From positions 25,464,339 through 25,528,338 of the forward strand of contig NC_068341.1 in assembly GCF_014633365.1 (NCBI RefSeq): DNA of 64,000 nt, given 5' to 3'. The notes under the pieces are model-generated. The model was not told the origin of the DNA and ran no database searches. It saw only the letters and a program-made list of their open reading frames with translations. The DNA comes from Diospyros lotus. Lineage: Eukaryota > Streptophyta > Magnoliopsida > Ericales > Ebenaceae. Within the stretch, counting starts at the first letter, position 1; each line of letters starts with the position of its first letter. This document shows positions 54,711 to 64,000 of the stretch, piece after piece. The translations under genes were made by a program, and so were the position numbers.

Positions 54711-56378
54711 TTATCCTCGGCTAAGATTCCTACATTTTTGTGCTAAGAATTCAGGTGAATTCAATTCAGCTAATTTCCGCCGGTTCTCAGCTGGATTCTG
54801 GAAATTTTTAGCAACTGATTCACGATTGCTACAAGTGATAATGGCAAATTAGTGAAGCTGATATAGAGGCGACTTTGCAGTGATTGTAACAGAGTATTTG
54901 ACTAGAAATTCTTGTTCGATTTTTGAAGGCGAGCAGGCCAGGCGATTCCGACGACTCCTAGAGCAGTTCCAGTTGATTAGACTTTGCAGACGAGCAAGGT
55001 TATCCTTGAAAGATGATCGTAGGTGAATTTCGAAGAAGCTGCAGCCAAAGCGATCAATTTAGGAGGTGCAATACATGCGATACCTACGAAGCTAAGCGAA
55101 TTCTGGTGAGTATAGGAAATTATTGCAGTAGGCGAGTTTGGAGGTGGAATCAAATCTATCGCTTAGCAGTTCATTTTGATCAAAAATTGAAGGTCCCTGA
55201 CTGGTTAGGCAGTTGACCCCAAGAAGCAGATTCATAGCAGCCGATACTTGGCTACTATAGTGGACTCCGGTGAATTTCTGCATTTGAGATAGCAAAGCAA
55301 GGTCAGCAGATTCTCGTGAACCAGGTGTTTGGGATAGATTAGGTCACAAGAAGTAGAGCACAACAATACTCGACTTGGAATTGAAGCGAAGCAAAGCAGT
55401 TGACTAACTGTAAGAGGCGATGGAAAGGAAGTTTGATAATGCAAACAGTCGAATGCGCAAGGAAATAGGTAGGCTGATGCACAAAGAGATGTAGAATTTC
55501 ATGATAATGTTTGCTAGATAGAATCAAGTTAGATTACCTACTTGTTTGCTTTCAGTGAGATGAAATTGTTCTAACGAAAAAAGATTTTGGAATGTCTAAA
55601 GTAGAAAACAATAATAAGAAGGACGTTGTTGATGAAGCATTATAGCCTTAGGAGTTCTTTAAAATGAAGCAGTCTAAGGAGAAGTCAATATTGTGGACAA
55701 ATAATTCACTACTCACCTTTGATTTTGAGCAAAAGAAGTATTCTGATTTAAGCAGTATTGACGAGGGTGACTATAACAACAATGTTGATAGCAATAATAG
55801 TAATCTAGGAGATTTCATCTAGGATGTTTGGACAAAAGAAGATTTAGAGGAACGACCTAATTCCTTTGAAAAATAAGTTCTTGATGAGGATGTTCCAGAT
55901 GATATTCGTGGAAGTCCAAAACAAGAGATGATTGATGCAATCAATCAAATAACATGAATGACAGGAGGCAACTGAGAATTTCTAGAGTTGGAGATAAACA
56001 CATTTGGATCTCTTTAGGACCTGAAATTGGTCTAGTTTTTCACATTGAGATATTGACTTTGTCAATTTCTAAAACCAACAGTGTTAAGGTGAATTCTACT
56101 AAAATGATTAAGAAGTTAGAAGGAGTAATAACTCAAGATGCGCCTACTGAAAGGTTGTACGAGGAAAATGAAAAAGTATTTGATGAAGTGATGGAGGAAT
56201 CCAAGGCCAACATGTTACCCCTGGTGACTAGTCCATTGAATGAAGGATTGGCTAGTGTCCAAAATTGGAATCTTGTGAGGAATTGAATTGATATTGGAGT
56301 TCTTAAGATTATTGTTCCATTGCCTATCATTTTGAAGAAGGCTGAAGATTCCTTAGCTTTGGTTTTAATAGAGGTAAC
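54711..56378. other. Unassigned sequence behind LTR H
   Basis: Probably internal sequence of element H, but no gag domain is recognisable. Plus-strand fragments at 55590-55960 are Asp/Asn-rich (for example SSIDEGDYNNNVDSNNSN) and a 110-codon frame at 55954-56286 has no known motif. Both contain or end in stops. Confidence 0.3.
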
Positions 56379-56545
56379 CAGTGTTTGAAAATGCGGCCTA
56401 GGCAGCCGCCTAGACACTAGGCGGCCCCTGGCCACCACGATTAAAGGCAACTCAGCACCCCTAGGCGCTAAGCTTGATTAATTGGGCCCAAGTGACGCCT
56501 AGCTGCTTGAGTCGAGCGTGGCCTAGGCCGCCTGGTTCCCTTTCT
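56379..56545 (+). mobile_element. hAT-like terminal fragment, CCTAGGCGGC-rich
   Basis: CAGTGTTTGAAAATGCGGCC followed by GCAGCCGCCTAGACACTAGGCGGCC and further CCTAGGCG palindromes (to about 56540). In plants this kind of sequence is common at ends of hAT-type elements (CAGTG start, subterminal GGCCTAGGCG). The opposite end was not found and no target duplication can be shown. Confidence 0.4.
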
Positions 56546-56569
56546 CTCTCTAGTTGTTTGTCGCTTGGG

Positions 56570-56830
56570 TTGTTTCTCTCTCTCTCTCTCTCTTGCCATC
56601 GCCGTCGATCTCTTCTCTTAGTTGTTCTCTCTTGCTGCCGATCTCATCTCTTTGTCATTCTCTCTCGTCTTCCTTCGGTACGTATGGATTGCTCCTTGTT
56701 GCAGCAAGCATTGCTGACACTATAACAATTGCTTGTTGTTGCTACAACTTGCTATAGCAAGCAACAAGCGTTGTTGTAACAGCTGCTTGCTGTTGCTGCT
56801 ACTTGTTGTAGCTGTTGCAGCAAACAAGAA
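56570..56830. repeat. CT-rich microsatellite and TTGCTGTTG-rich stretch
   Basis: A (TC)n run at about 56573-56593, CTCTCTCGTC words to 56670, then repeated TTGCTTGTTGTTGC / GCAACAAGC inverted words at 56690-56830, able to form small hairpins. Not coding. Confidence 0.6.
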
Positions 56831-57733
56831 CATTTTTCCATTAGTTCCCTTGTCCATAACCCTTTATCATAGCTTGTTGTTACTTCTTGGTACCAATCAA
56901 GTATCAACACTGAGGTGGCTACGCATTGCCCTTCCTCATGGCATTGGAATAACGCATCTGCTATCACATTCTCTCTTCCTTTTCTGTATTGAATCACAAA
57001 ATCCAACCCTATCAACTTCATCATTCCCTTTCTTTGCAAATTATTGTTCAACTTCTAGAGAGCCAAAAACTTAAGGCTTTCGTGATCAGTTCTTAGGATG
57101 AACTGTCCAACCTCAAGTAATGCCTCCATTTTTCAGCTGCCAATAATTCCTTATCATACATGCTTAGCCCTTGATGCCTTGGAGTCAGGGCTTGGCTCAT
57201 AAAAGCCAAAGGTCAGCCATCTTGAGATAGAACAACCCCCATTCCTGTGCCACTTGCATCTGTCTCTAATGTAAATTGTTTGTTGATGCAACTTCTACCC
57301 TTTCATCCCACTTAAAGTCGTCCTTCTTCAATGGGTCAGATAATGGCTTGCTTATTACTCCATAATCCCTTACGAACAGCCTATAGTAGCCAGTCAATCC
57401 CAGGAATCCCCTCAGTGATCTAACATTCCCTGGTCTAAGCCACGATAACATTGTCGATATCTTCTTGGGATCAGTGCTAACTCCAGCACTAGAGATCACA
57501 TATCCCAATTACTCTATCTGCGTCTGAGCAAAGACACATTTGGACTTTTTGATGCACAGCCAATTGAGTCTAAGGACTTGGAATGCAATTCTAAGGTGTT
57601 CTAATTGTTTAGTGAAGGAAGGGTTGTAGATTAAAATATCATCAAAGAATACCAATACGAATTTGCGTAGGTAGGATTCAAAGATATGATTATTAGCAAA
57701 GAATGACAAAAATAATTGACAGTATCCTACCAT
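56830..57733 (-). pseudogene. Reina-like gypsy RT and RNase H fragment
   Basis: Read leftwards from 57733. RT: KFVLVFFDDILIYNPSFTKQ, with the FFDD catalytic box, then QVLRLNWLCIKKSKCVFAQT (57733-57509). Next are GYVISSAGVSTDPKKISTML and VRSLRGFLGLTGYYRLFVRD (57508-57266). RNase H follows with frameshifts (LETDASGTGMGVVLSQDG, about 57265-57220) and ends in the tail GLDFVIQYRKGRENVIADAL (57051 on), where the usual ADALSR reads ADALFQ. It matches the chromovirus Reina type as recalled. Gag, protease, the start of RT and integrase are missing. Confidence 0.82.
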
Positions 57734-57773
57734 TATTATCTTTCTATATGTACATGATATTTACATAACACAC

Positions 57774-57797
57774 TGATCCTAGAATATTCTAGGATCA
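57774..57797. other. Perfect 24-bp palindrome
   Basis: TGATCCTAGAAT followed directly by its exact reverse complement. It lies between the end of the minus-strand gypsy fragment (57733) and the start of plus-strand copia F (about 57815). Confidence 0.9.
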
Positions 57798-57825
57798 AGG
57801 TTAGATCAGCACAATTCCAACAAGA

Positions 57826-58400
57826 TCTATTAAAAAGGAGAATTTGTCAATCAATGACTATGTCTTAAAGATCAAGACTATAAGTCATTCTCTTGCGGCT
57901 ATAGGAGAGCCTTTAAGTGATAATGAGCTGTTGCTTGCAATTCTTAATGGTCTAAATCACGATTATGATACTATTGTGAGCTTGATAACCTATCAAATAT
58001 ATGATATAGATTTCGAAAAGGTTCACTATTTGCTACGCATGCATGAACAACGTTTAGCTGTTAAGAATGTACCTCAGTATTCACTGCATTTTGATTCATT
58101 GTCATCTACTATGAATGTTAATGTGGCTTCACATCAAAGTAATGGAAATTTTGGTTATAGTAGAGGAGGATATTCTTAGAGAGGAGGAGGTTCTAGTTTT
58201 AGAGGAGGTCAAGGTAGATCGAACCGAAAATTCTACTATCAATTGTGTGGGAAACCAGGGCATCTAGTGGACAAATGTGATTATTGGTTTGATTGGAATT
58301 TTACTCGAGTAAAAACAGTCAAAGCACTGGTAGATCTACAGGAGGTTGTAATACTAGAAATTAGTTAGATTCAAGTGCTTATATGGCCACCTTTAGCAAC
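57826..58400 (+). pseudogene. Element F gag, partial
   Basis: Frame 57844-58179: NDYVLKIKTISHSLAAIGEP, LLLAILNGLNHDYDTIVSLI and VHYLLRMHEQRLAVKNVPQY, then a Gly-rich stretch. The zinc knuckle reads FYYQLCGKPGHLVDKC, with Tyr in place of the first Cys. Stops follow at about 58180. Confidence 0.82.
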
Positions 58401-58500
58401 TCTAATGGAGCCTACCCTAATGATAGTGACAAGCTCACCATATCATAGTGTTCCTGAGCAATTTGCTACTCAACAACAACCTTTTTTTTTTGATCTAGCC

Positions 58501-59720
58501 TAGTTTGTGGACTCAGGAGCCACAAATCACATCACTTCGAGCCTTAACAATCTATCCCTGCATTCACCTTATCATGGTGGGGACAAAGTTACCATAGGCA
58601 ATGGTAAGCAATTGTGTATTACTCATGTTGGTACGGGTATGTTAAATACCACTTCAAATTCTTTTCTTTGTATACCTAATATCCTTCATGTTCCTAGCAT
58701 ACATAAAAATCTTCTTAGTGTTTCTCAACTTACTAGAGATCATAATGTGGTGGTTGAATTTCATTCTAATGTCTGTTTGATTAAGGACAAAAGATTTGGG
58801 GTAGTTCTTCTACAGGGACACCTTAAGGATGGGCTATATCGGCTAGTTCCAATATCTTGTTCCACTGCAATAAGCAATCAAGCCCAATCCCTAGAGCCAG
58901 TTTCTGTTAATTCAGCTAGTATTTCTTTTAATTCATGTAAAGATGAAAAAGCATGTAAAAGACATTCTTCATTTGTTCATGAATTGTCAAATGATGTAAA
59001 TGTGGCTCAAAGTACTAGTATTTGCCAAGATTGGCACAATAAATTGGGTCATCCTTTGAATGTACTTCAAAATGTGTTGAATAAAATTGGAATTTCTTGT
59101 TCATCTTCCAATTTATTTTTTTGTGACTCTTGCAAGATTAGAAAATTGCATCAAATTCCGTTTGCTACACATAAGATTACTGTTGTTCGTCCATTACAAC
59201 TACTATATTCAGATCTATGGGGACCAACTCCCATGTTATCTATGGAAGGATTTCGATACTATGTCATTTTTGTAGATGCTTACATTAGATACACTTGGTT
59301 ATATCCTTTGAAACTCAAATCAAATCTCTAATCAATATTTGTCACATTTCATAAACTTGTTGAAACCCAATTTCAAACCAAACTTCAAGGTCAATCCTTT
59401 AAAATTCTGGGTAGAAGCTTTTCTAAGTGTTGTTTATGTGATTAATCTTCTACCTTCCTCATCTGTTAAATTTCAGAACCCATTTGAACTGTTATATCAA
59501 AAGCCTCCCAACTATCATTTCCTTAAACCTTTTGGTTGTGCTTGTTTTCCTTTTCTTCGATCTTATAACAAGCACAAATTTGAGTTTCATTCAACCAAGT
59601 GTATATTTATTGGATATAGTTCCACTCAAGCTGGCTACAAATATTTACTTCCATCCGGTCGTGTATATACAACCCATCATGTTCAGTTCAATGTGCAAGA
59701 TTTTTTTTACTCCTCTATAT
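58501..59720 (+). pseudogene. Element F protease and integrase with core deletion
   Basis: The protease site FVDSGATNHITSSLNNLSLH is intact, with IGNGKQLCITHVGTG behind it. The linker LLSVSQLTRDHNVVVEFHSN leads to WHNKLGHPLNVL and FFCDSCKIRKLHQIPF. The first core Asp is in LLYSDLWGPTPMLSMEG. After TFHKLVETQFQTKLQ the frame shifts and jumps to NPLKFWVEAFLSVVYVINLL: the QTDN and QQNGVAERK blocks holding the second Asp and the Glu are missing, about 190 bp. The hinge GCACFPFLRSYNKHKFEFHS is in frame. Confidence 0.85.
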
Positions 59721-60059
59721 TTTCTTCATCTAATGTGACTGCTAGGTTACCTCAAAATTCAAAGTCAAGCAGTCCTTCTATAGAATTTCTTCATCCTATT
59801 GTTTCTTCCTCTTCTTCTTGTCAGTGTCCCTTAGTAGCTCATTCCCTGAGTCCATTTATGGGTACCACAAACAATTTTAACTCTACTACCACCACATTAT
59901 CATCCTCTCCTCAATCTCATGCACCTCCTCACTCAGAAGTTCCTAAGTATAAAAATGTTCCAGCCCCATTTGTTCACCCTATGCTCACCTATCTTAAAGC
60001 CAAACAGCTTGTTAGTTCTTCTCCTCATGCCTTAGTGAGCTCACTTGAACCAACTTCAA

Positions 60060-61600
60060 TTAGGGAGGCTCTTTTAAACTCACGATGGGCTAAAGCCATG
60101 GAAGAAGAATATACTGCTCTACAAAGGAATAATACTTGGAAGTTGATTCCATACACTGATGGTATGAATCTTATTGGGAATAAGTGGGTTTTTCGGGTGA
60201 AGTTTAAGCTTGATGGGTCCATTTTAAAGTATAAAGTCAGGTTAGTTGCAAAAGGCTTTCTCTAAAATCCAAGTGTGGATTATGCAGAGACATTTAGTCC
60301 GATGGTTAAAGCTCCTACCATTCGAGTTCTATTTTCTTTAGTCATGTCTTTTGGTTGGGAAATTCAATAAGTGAACGTTAACAATGCATTTTTGAATGGT
60401 GATTTAGTTGAGACAGTGTATATGGCTCAATCAGAAGGGTTTGTCAATGCTGCCACTCCAAATCATGTTTGCAAATTAGAGAAATCTTTATATGGGTTGA
60501 AACAAGCTCCTTGTGCTTTGTATAATAAGCTGAAAGAAGCTTTACTTAATTGGGGTTTTATTAGATTAGTTTCTGATGCTTCGTTGTTCATAAAGCGGAC
60601 AAATGAGTATGTGTTGTTTGTGTTAGTATATGTGGATGATATACTTCTTACCGGATCTAATTCTGCTGCTCTTAAGACTTGTATTCATGATCTAGACCAT
60701 CAATTTTCTTTAAAAATCTAGGAGCTGTCAATTATTTCCTAGGGTTTGAAGTATATAGAAACAAAAATGGCCTTTATCTTGTACAAACTAAATATGTTGT
60801 GGATCTGTTAAGAAAGCTGGGAAGGAGGATTGTAAGCCCTGTGATACTCCTATGACTGCTGGACTTTCTTTAACCGATGAAGGAGAAGAGTTTACTAATC
60901 CAGTTGTCTATAGAACAATTATAGGGTTTTTACAGTATTTGACCTATACAAGACCTGATATTGCTTTTGCTATTAACAAATTAAGTCAATTTTCAGCAAA
61001 TCCTAAGTGTCAACACTAGTTAGCTTGCAAGAGATTGCTTTGATATATAAAGGGGACTGCTAATATGGGTTTGTTCTTCTCTTCTACACCTGGAAATTTG
61101 GATTTAACGATGTTTACTGATGCAAACCATGCTGGCTGCAAGGTCACCAAAAGGAGTACTAGTGGTTTTTGTGTTTATCTTGGCAAAAATCTTATTGTTT
61201 GGGGCTCCAAAAAGTGGTCAGTGGTTGCCCATTCAGTAGGGGAAGCTAAGTATAAGGCTGTTCCATTGGGAGTAATGGAGTTACTACGGCTTAAGTCATT
61301 GTTTGTGGAGTTGGGATATCCAAATGTTACAACTCCTATTGTATGGTGTGATAATTTGGCAGCCAAGAGTGGTTGAAAATCCTGTTTTTCACTCTCGTAC
61401 TAAACATGTTGGTGTTGATGTTCATTTTGTTCGAGAGAAAGTCGAAAATGGTGAAGTGGAAATTCAATATGTCGCTACATTAGAGCAAGTTGCTAATATT
61501 CTAACTAAGAGTTTGCCTCAAGATAGATTCCAACTATTGTGTTGCAAACTTGGGCTAACTTGGAATCCTATGTGTACTGGTAAACAAAGATACATAGCAA
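60060..61600 (+). pseudogene. Element F reverse transcriptase and RNase H
   Basis: EALLNSRWAKAMEEEYTALQ and GNKWVFRVKFKLDGSILKYK lead to a stop in LVAKGFL*NPSVDYAETFSP. Then VNNAFLNGDLVETVYMAQSE, KSLYGLKQAPCALYNKLKEA and VLFVLVYVDDILLTGSNSAA (YVDD intact) in frame 60371-60721. A frameshifted connection follows. RNase H is in 61065-61376 (TMFTDANHAGCK, VVAHSVGEAKYKAVPLGVME) and 61303-61680 (HVGVDVHFVREKVENGEVEI). The usual TDADHAG reads TDANHAG. Confidence 0.85.
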
Positions 61601-61639
61601 AGGAAGCATCTCATAAAAGCCTATATGCTACATGTTGGT

Positions 61640-62330
61640 CCCTTGACACACAATGGCCACTCAAGAGGGGGGTGAATTGAGTAATAAAAACTTATTAAAT
61701 CGAATTCTTCCCTTTTAAAACTCTTGAGCTTTTCTTATACAAAGAAAATACTTGTTATAAATATATATATTGTTTGGGAGTGATAGCAATATAAATACAC
61801 AAATAACCACAATATTAACACAAGATATATATAGTGGTTCAGTGTCTCCAACACTTACGTCCACTCTCTCAAGGTCAACCCGACACTTGAGATTCCACTA
61901 TAACCACACCTAGGTTTTCCAACAAGCTCACCTAGGAAACTCTTACACAACATTGAGGTTTTTCTCTTAGCTCACCCCTGAAACTGATACAACACACCTA
62001 AATTACAACGTGTTCTAGGATGCCACTCACAATCCACAATTAATACAAATAAATCCTATGTCCAAACAACCTTGGACTAAAATGGATTTAAACACAATGA
62101 TATTATGATATTACAAGGCAAATATAAATAATACAAGAGTTACCAACAAGAAGAAAACTTCTTCTTCCTTGCCTTGGGCTCAAAATGATGTATCTTTAAC
62201 GCTTGGGCCTTGGATTGCTTTTTTTGAATGCTTGAGAGTGTCTTTAGAAAGATTAATCTTGGTTGTGCATCCTTTTTCTCCAGATTTCTCCTTTTTCTTT
62301 TATAGATTTGGCTTCCAACGACTCTTTTAA
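61640..62330. repeat. Non-coding repeat, family X copy 2
   Basis: Starts ACTCAAGAGGGGGGTGAATT, then ATATATATAGTGGTTCAGTG (about 61827), TTACGTCCACTCTCTCAAGG and GAATGCTTGAGAGTGTC (about 62225). Element order matches copy 1 at 19810-20420. Sequences with GGGGGGTGAATT and TAGTGGTTCGGC...CGTCCACTC are widespread in plants, but I do not know their class. It abuts the broken 3' end of copia F. Confidence 0.45.
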
Positions 62331-62361
62331 TGGCTGGAAAATCTTACCATTGGAGTCTGGA

Positions 62362-62513
62362 AGTCGACTGTTCTAACCGATAGTCGACTCCGCAACACCC
62401 ACAGTCGACTCTCATTGGCCTACAGTTGACTCCCAGTCAACTGGCCAAAACCTGCTCTCGGCTACCTCAACTCTGCATAACCCACAGTCGATTGTCCCTC
62501 GCCGGAAGTCGAC
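62362..62513. repeat. Seven copies of palindrome AGTCGACT or one-base variants
   Basis: AGTCGACT at 62362, 62382, 62403 and 62506; AGTTGACT at 62423; AGTCAACT at 62434; AGTCGATT at 62486. Spacing is 11-52 bp. Variants change the central C or G by transition. Confidence 0.8.
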
Positions 62514-62519
62514 TCTCAC

Positions 62520-63002
62520 TCCAGACTTTCATAAAATTAGATTTGCTTGATACTACAATCCATAGCATGTGTACATTACAACATATTTACATTTCTTTAG
62601 TTGAAATAAATGTCCTTTTACTTTAATACATAAATGTAAATAAGAGAGTACCCCCCATTTGGATTCATTAAAAATATCTAAAAAATCGAAGTCCATAACA
62701 ATAAGAAAATATAATTTTGCTTTTAGAACAAATTCGAAAATTAGCAATTTTACCACCCCCAAAATACATACCTTCTATTTCTTGAAAAAATCATTAAAAA
62801 TGATTTTAACAACAATGAACATTAGCTATCAAAATACCGGTAGATAGTTTTTCAAAATAAAAACATTTTCTTATATGTCCCCTTATAATGCGCTAATCTT
62901 CCAGACTTAGAAAAATAGCACCTCTACTCAATCCATTCTCATTTCTAGACCATTGAAAGGCTAAATTTACATTTACAAATTCAAGACCAGAAATAGAGGA
63001 GT
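62520..63002. other. AT-rich sequence without recognised features
   Basis: Short frames only. Several A-rich runs. Nothing assignable. Confidence 0.35.
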
Positions 63003-63139
63003 TAGATAATTTCTTTGGCAGCAAGCCTTTGTTTATGCATCAGTAACAAGTATTGAACCTTTTCTAAGTTGATTTCATTCATTTGATACATTGTTATACT
63101 CACAACTGTTTCATAATCATTGTCCAATCCGTGTAAGAT
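63002..63139 (-). pseudogene. Copia gag stub (A/B/D/F lineage)
   Basis: On the minus strand ILHGLDNDYETVVSITMYQM and NEINLEKVQYLLLMHKQRLA correspond to the gag block LLAILNGLDHEYETVVSLIT...EKVQYLLLMHEQRL. It ends in TAA (complement of 63002-63004). At 63139/63140 an LTR-like sequence interrupts it within the AILNGLD block. Confidence 0.78.
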
Positions 63140-64000
63140 TGTAATGGCCCGCTCCCACCTGCGGGGCACTACTCGTGAATAATCAATCGGATTACTCACA
63201 CACTAAGCCAATAACCAAAGGGTTAGACTATGTTTCAATAGGAAATGCCCTAGGTGGGCAATAGGCTTCGTCCTTCGCTTAGCTCCACTCGAGAAATCGG
63301 TCCCAAACACAGCGGAACGGGACCCGAAACCCGAGTGAGCTTCACCTTTCTTAAACTCGCCTCACAGCAAGCCAAAGGTAACCCAAGCACAAAACTAGCG
63401 CATCAAACATCTATTGAGTACTGGAGATTTATGGGAACATACCTTCTCGATCCTTACTTGATCTGAAACTCGGCTCAACCATCTAAAGCCATATACATCA
63501 AGCAATCTCACAATCACCTATCACACTATGATGATTACAACAAACTGGATGCCATCTAGTGCCCAACAACATATACATTCACACACAAGAATATATATAC
63601 ATGATAAATGCATAACATACAACTCGGGCAACTCCGCTAGTCGCCACATCAGCCTCCCGACACCATCCCTGCTTGCATCTGGACTTGTAACATTTACAAC
63701 ATAAGGTAAAACCTCATGAGTCATAAAGACTCAGTAAAGATGCAATACATGTAAATATGAATATAAACATGATTATGTATGCCAAGTGCATACAGCTGAG
63801 GCTAGGTCCTTTCATTCTCACAATCCACCGAGGTTTGAGGCATTAACCTACCTCTTCCCACAACACTAGTCCTCCATATGGCCATAGGTACACTAGAACT
63901 CATATCATGCAAATGTTAACCACTACATGCAAATGCTACATAAGAAACTTATAAATCATATTTACCAACTTACAAGGCCACCTCCACATGGGCCATCCCT
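63140..64000. mobile_element. LTR-like sequence interrupting copia gag, runs off the window
   Basis: Begins TGTAATGGCCCGC exactly where the gag reading frame breaks. The terminus is of the TGTAAY...RTTACA class seen at 11955 and 7868, suggesting a long chromovirus LTR. The five bases before it are AAGAT (63135-63139); the matching copy would lie beyond the window. No coding sequence recognised. Orientation undecided. Confidence 0.5.

Larger units (their letters stand above)
57815..61620 (+). mobile_element. Copia element F, truncated at both ends
   Basis: Same lineage as A, B and D by protein motifs. It starts inside gag (KKENLSINDYVLKIK), so LTR, primer site and gag N-terminus are lost, and it ends behind RNase H without a polypurine tract or LTR; repeat X copy 2 begins at about 61640. 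Plus strand. Frames are longer than in D, but several stops are present and the integrase has an internal deletion. Confidence 0.87.

Noticed and set aside
55954..56286. 110-codon frame behind LTR H
   Set aside because: No gag, protease or host domain recognised; left as unassigned sequence.

Overview
The window looks like nuclear DNA of a flowering plant. It is dominated by decayed LTR retrotransposons (Ty1/copia and Ty3/gypsy), RTE-type LINE fragments, hAT-like DNA elements and tandem repeats. There is no operon structure and no prokaryotic signal. Open frames are short and almost all are broken transposon coding sequence. I cannot name the species. No rRNA, tRNA or CRISPR array was seen.

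Region 1 (about 1-15650) is a heterochromatin-like block. It opens with about 21 units of a roughly 164-bp tandem repeat (1-3345). Behind it lies debris of Tat/Retand-type Ty3/gypsy elements: a minus-strand ORF remnant resembling the 'putative gypsy type transposon' family (PF04195, Transposase_28), which Tat-lineage elements carry in antisense between pol and the 3' LTR, followed by a plus-strand polypurine tract and a putative 3' LTR (14841-15392). A 1.68-kb solo LTR (11955-13632) interrupts the antisense ORF and is flanked by a near-perfect 5-bp target duplication. That LTR contains 25 diverged copies of an 8-bp palindrome. Other short repeat arrays lie at 5109-5545, 8150-9245 and 14255-15640.

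Region 2 (about 16600-64000) contains the only convincing host gene. Three exons at 18524-18695, 30947-31083 and 53485-53582 splice in frame and encode the first 135 codons of a universal-stress-protein-like (adenine-nucleotide alpha-hydrolase fold) protein. The introns are about 12.3 kb and 22.4 kb and are filled with transposons. Intron 1 holds a LINE, a LINE tail and complete copia element A (25221-29966, TSD CCCAT). Intron 2 holds complete copia element B (31573-36537, TSD TCTTC), the 5' end of a gypsy-like element (G), copia C interrupted by copia D (39504-44533, TSD GGGCT/GGGCC) and by a second LINE, then copia E fused to C by an ectopic junction and itself disrupted by a minus-strand element. 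The gene's 3' end was not found and probably lies beyond the window.

Region 3 (53583-64000) is downstream intron or flank. It contains another gypsy-like LTR with primer-binding site (H), a hAT-like end, a minus-strand Reina-like gypsy pol fragment, truncated copia F, a non-coding repeat family with an AGTCGACT array, a copia gag stub and an LTR-like sequence running off the end. Copia A, B, D, F and the stub at 63 kb belong to one lineage; C and E differ from it. Intactness falls in the order B, A, D, which agrees with the LTR differences I counted by eye (about 2%, 7% and 9%).
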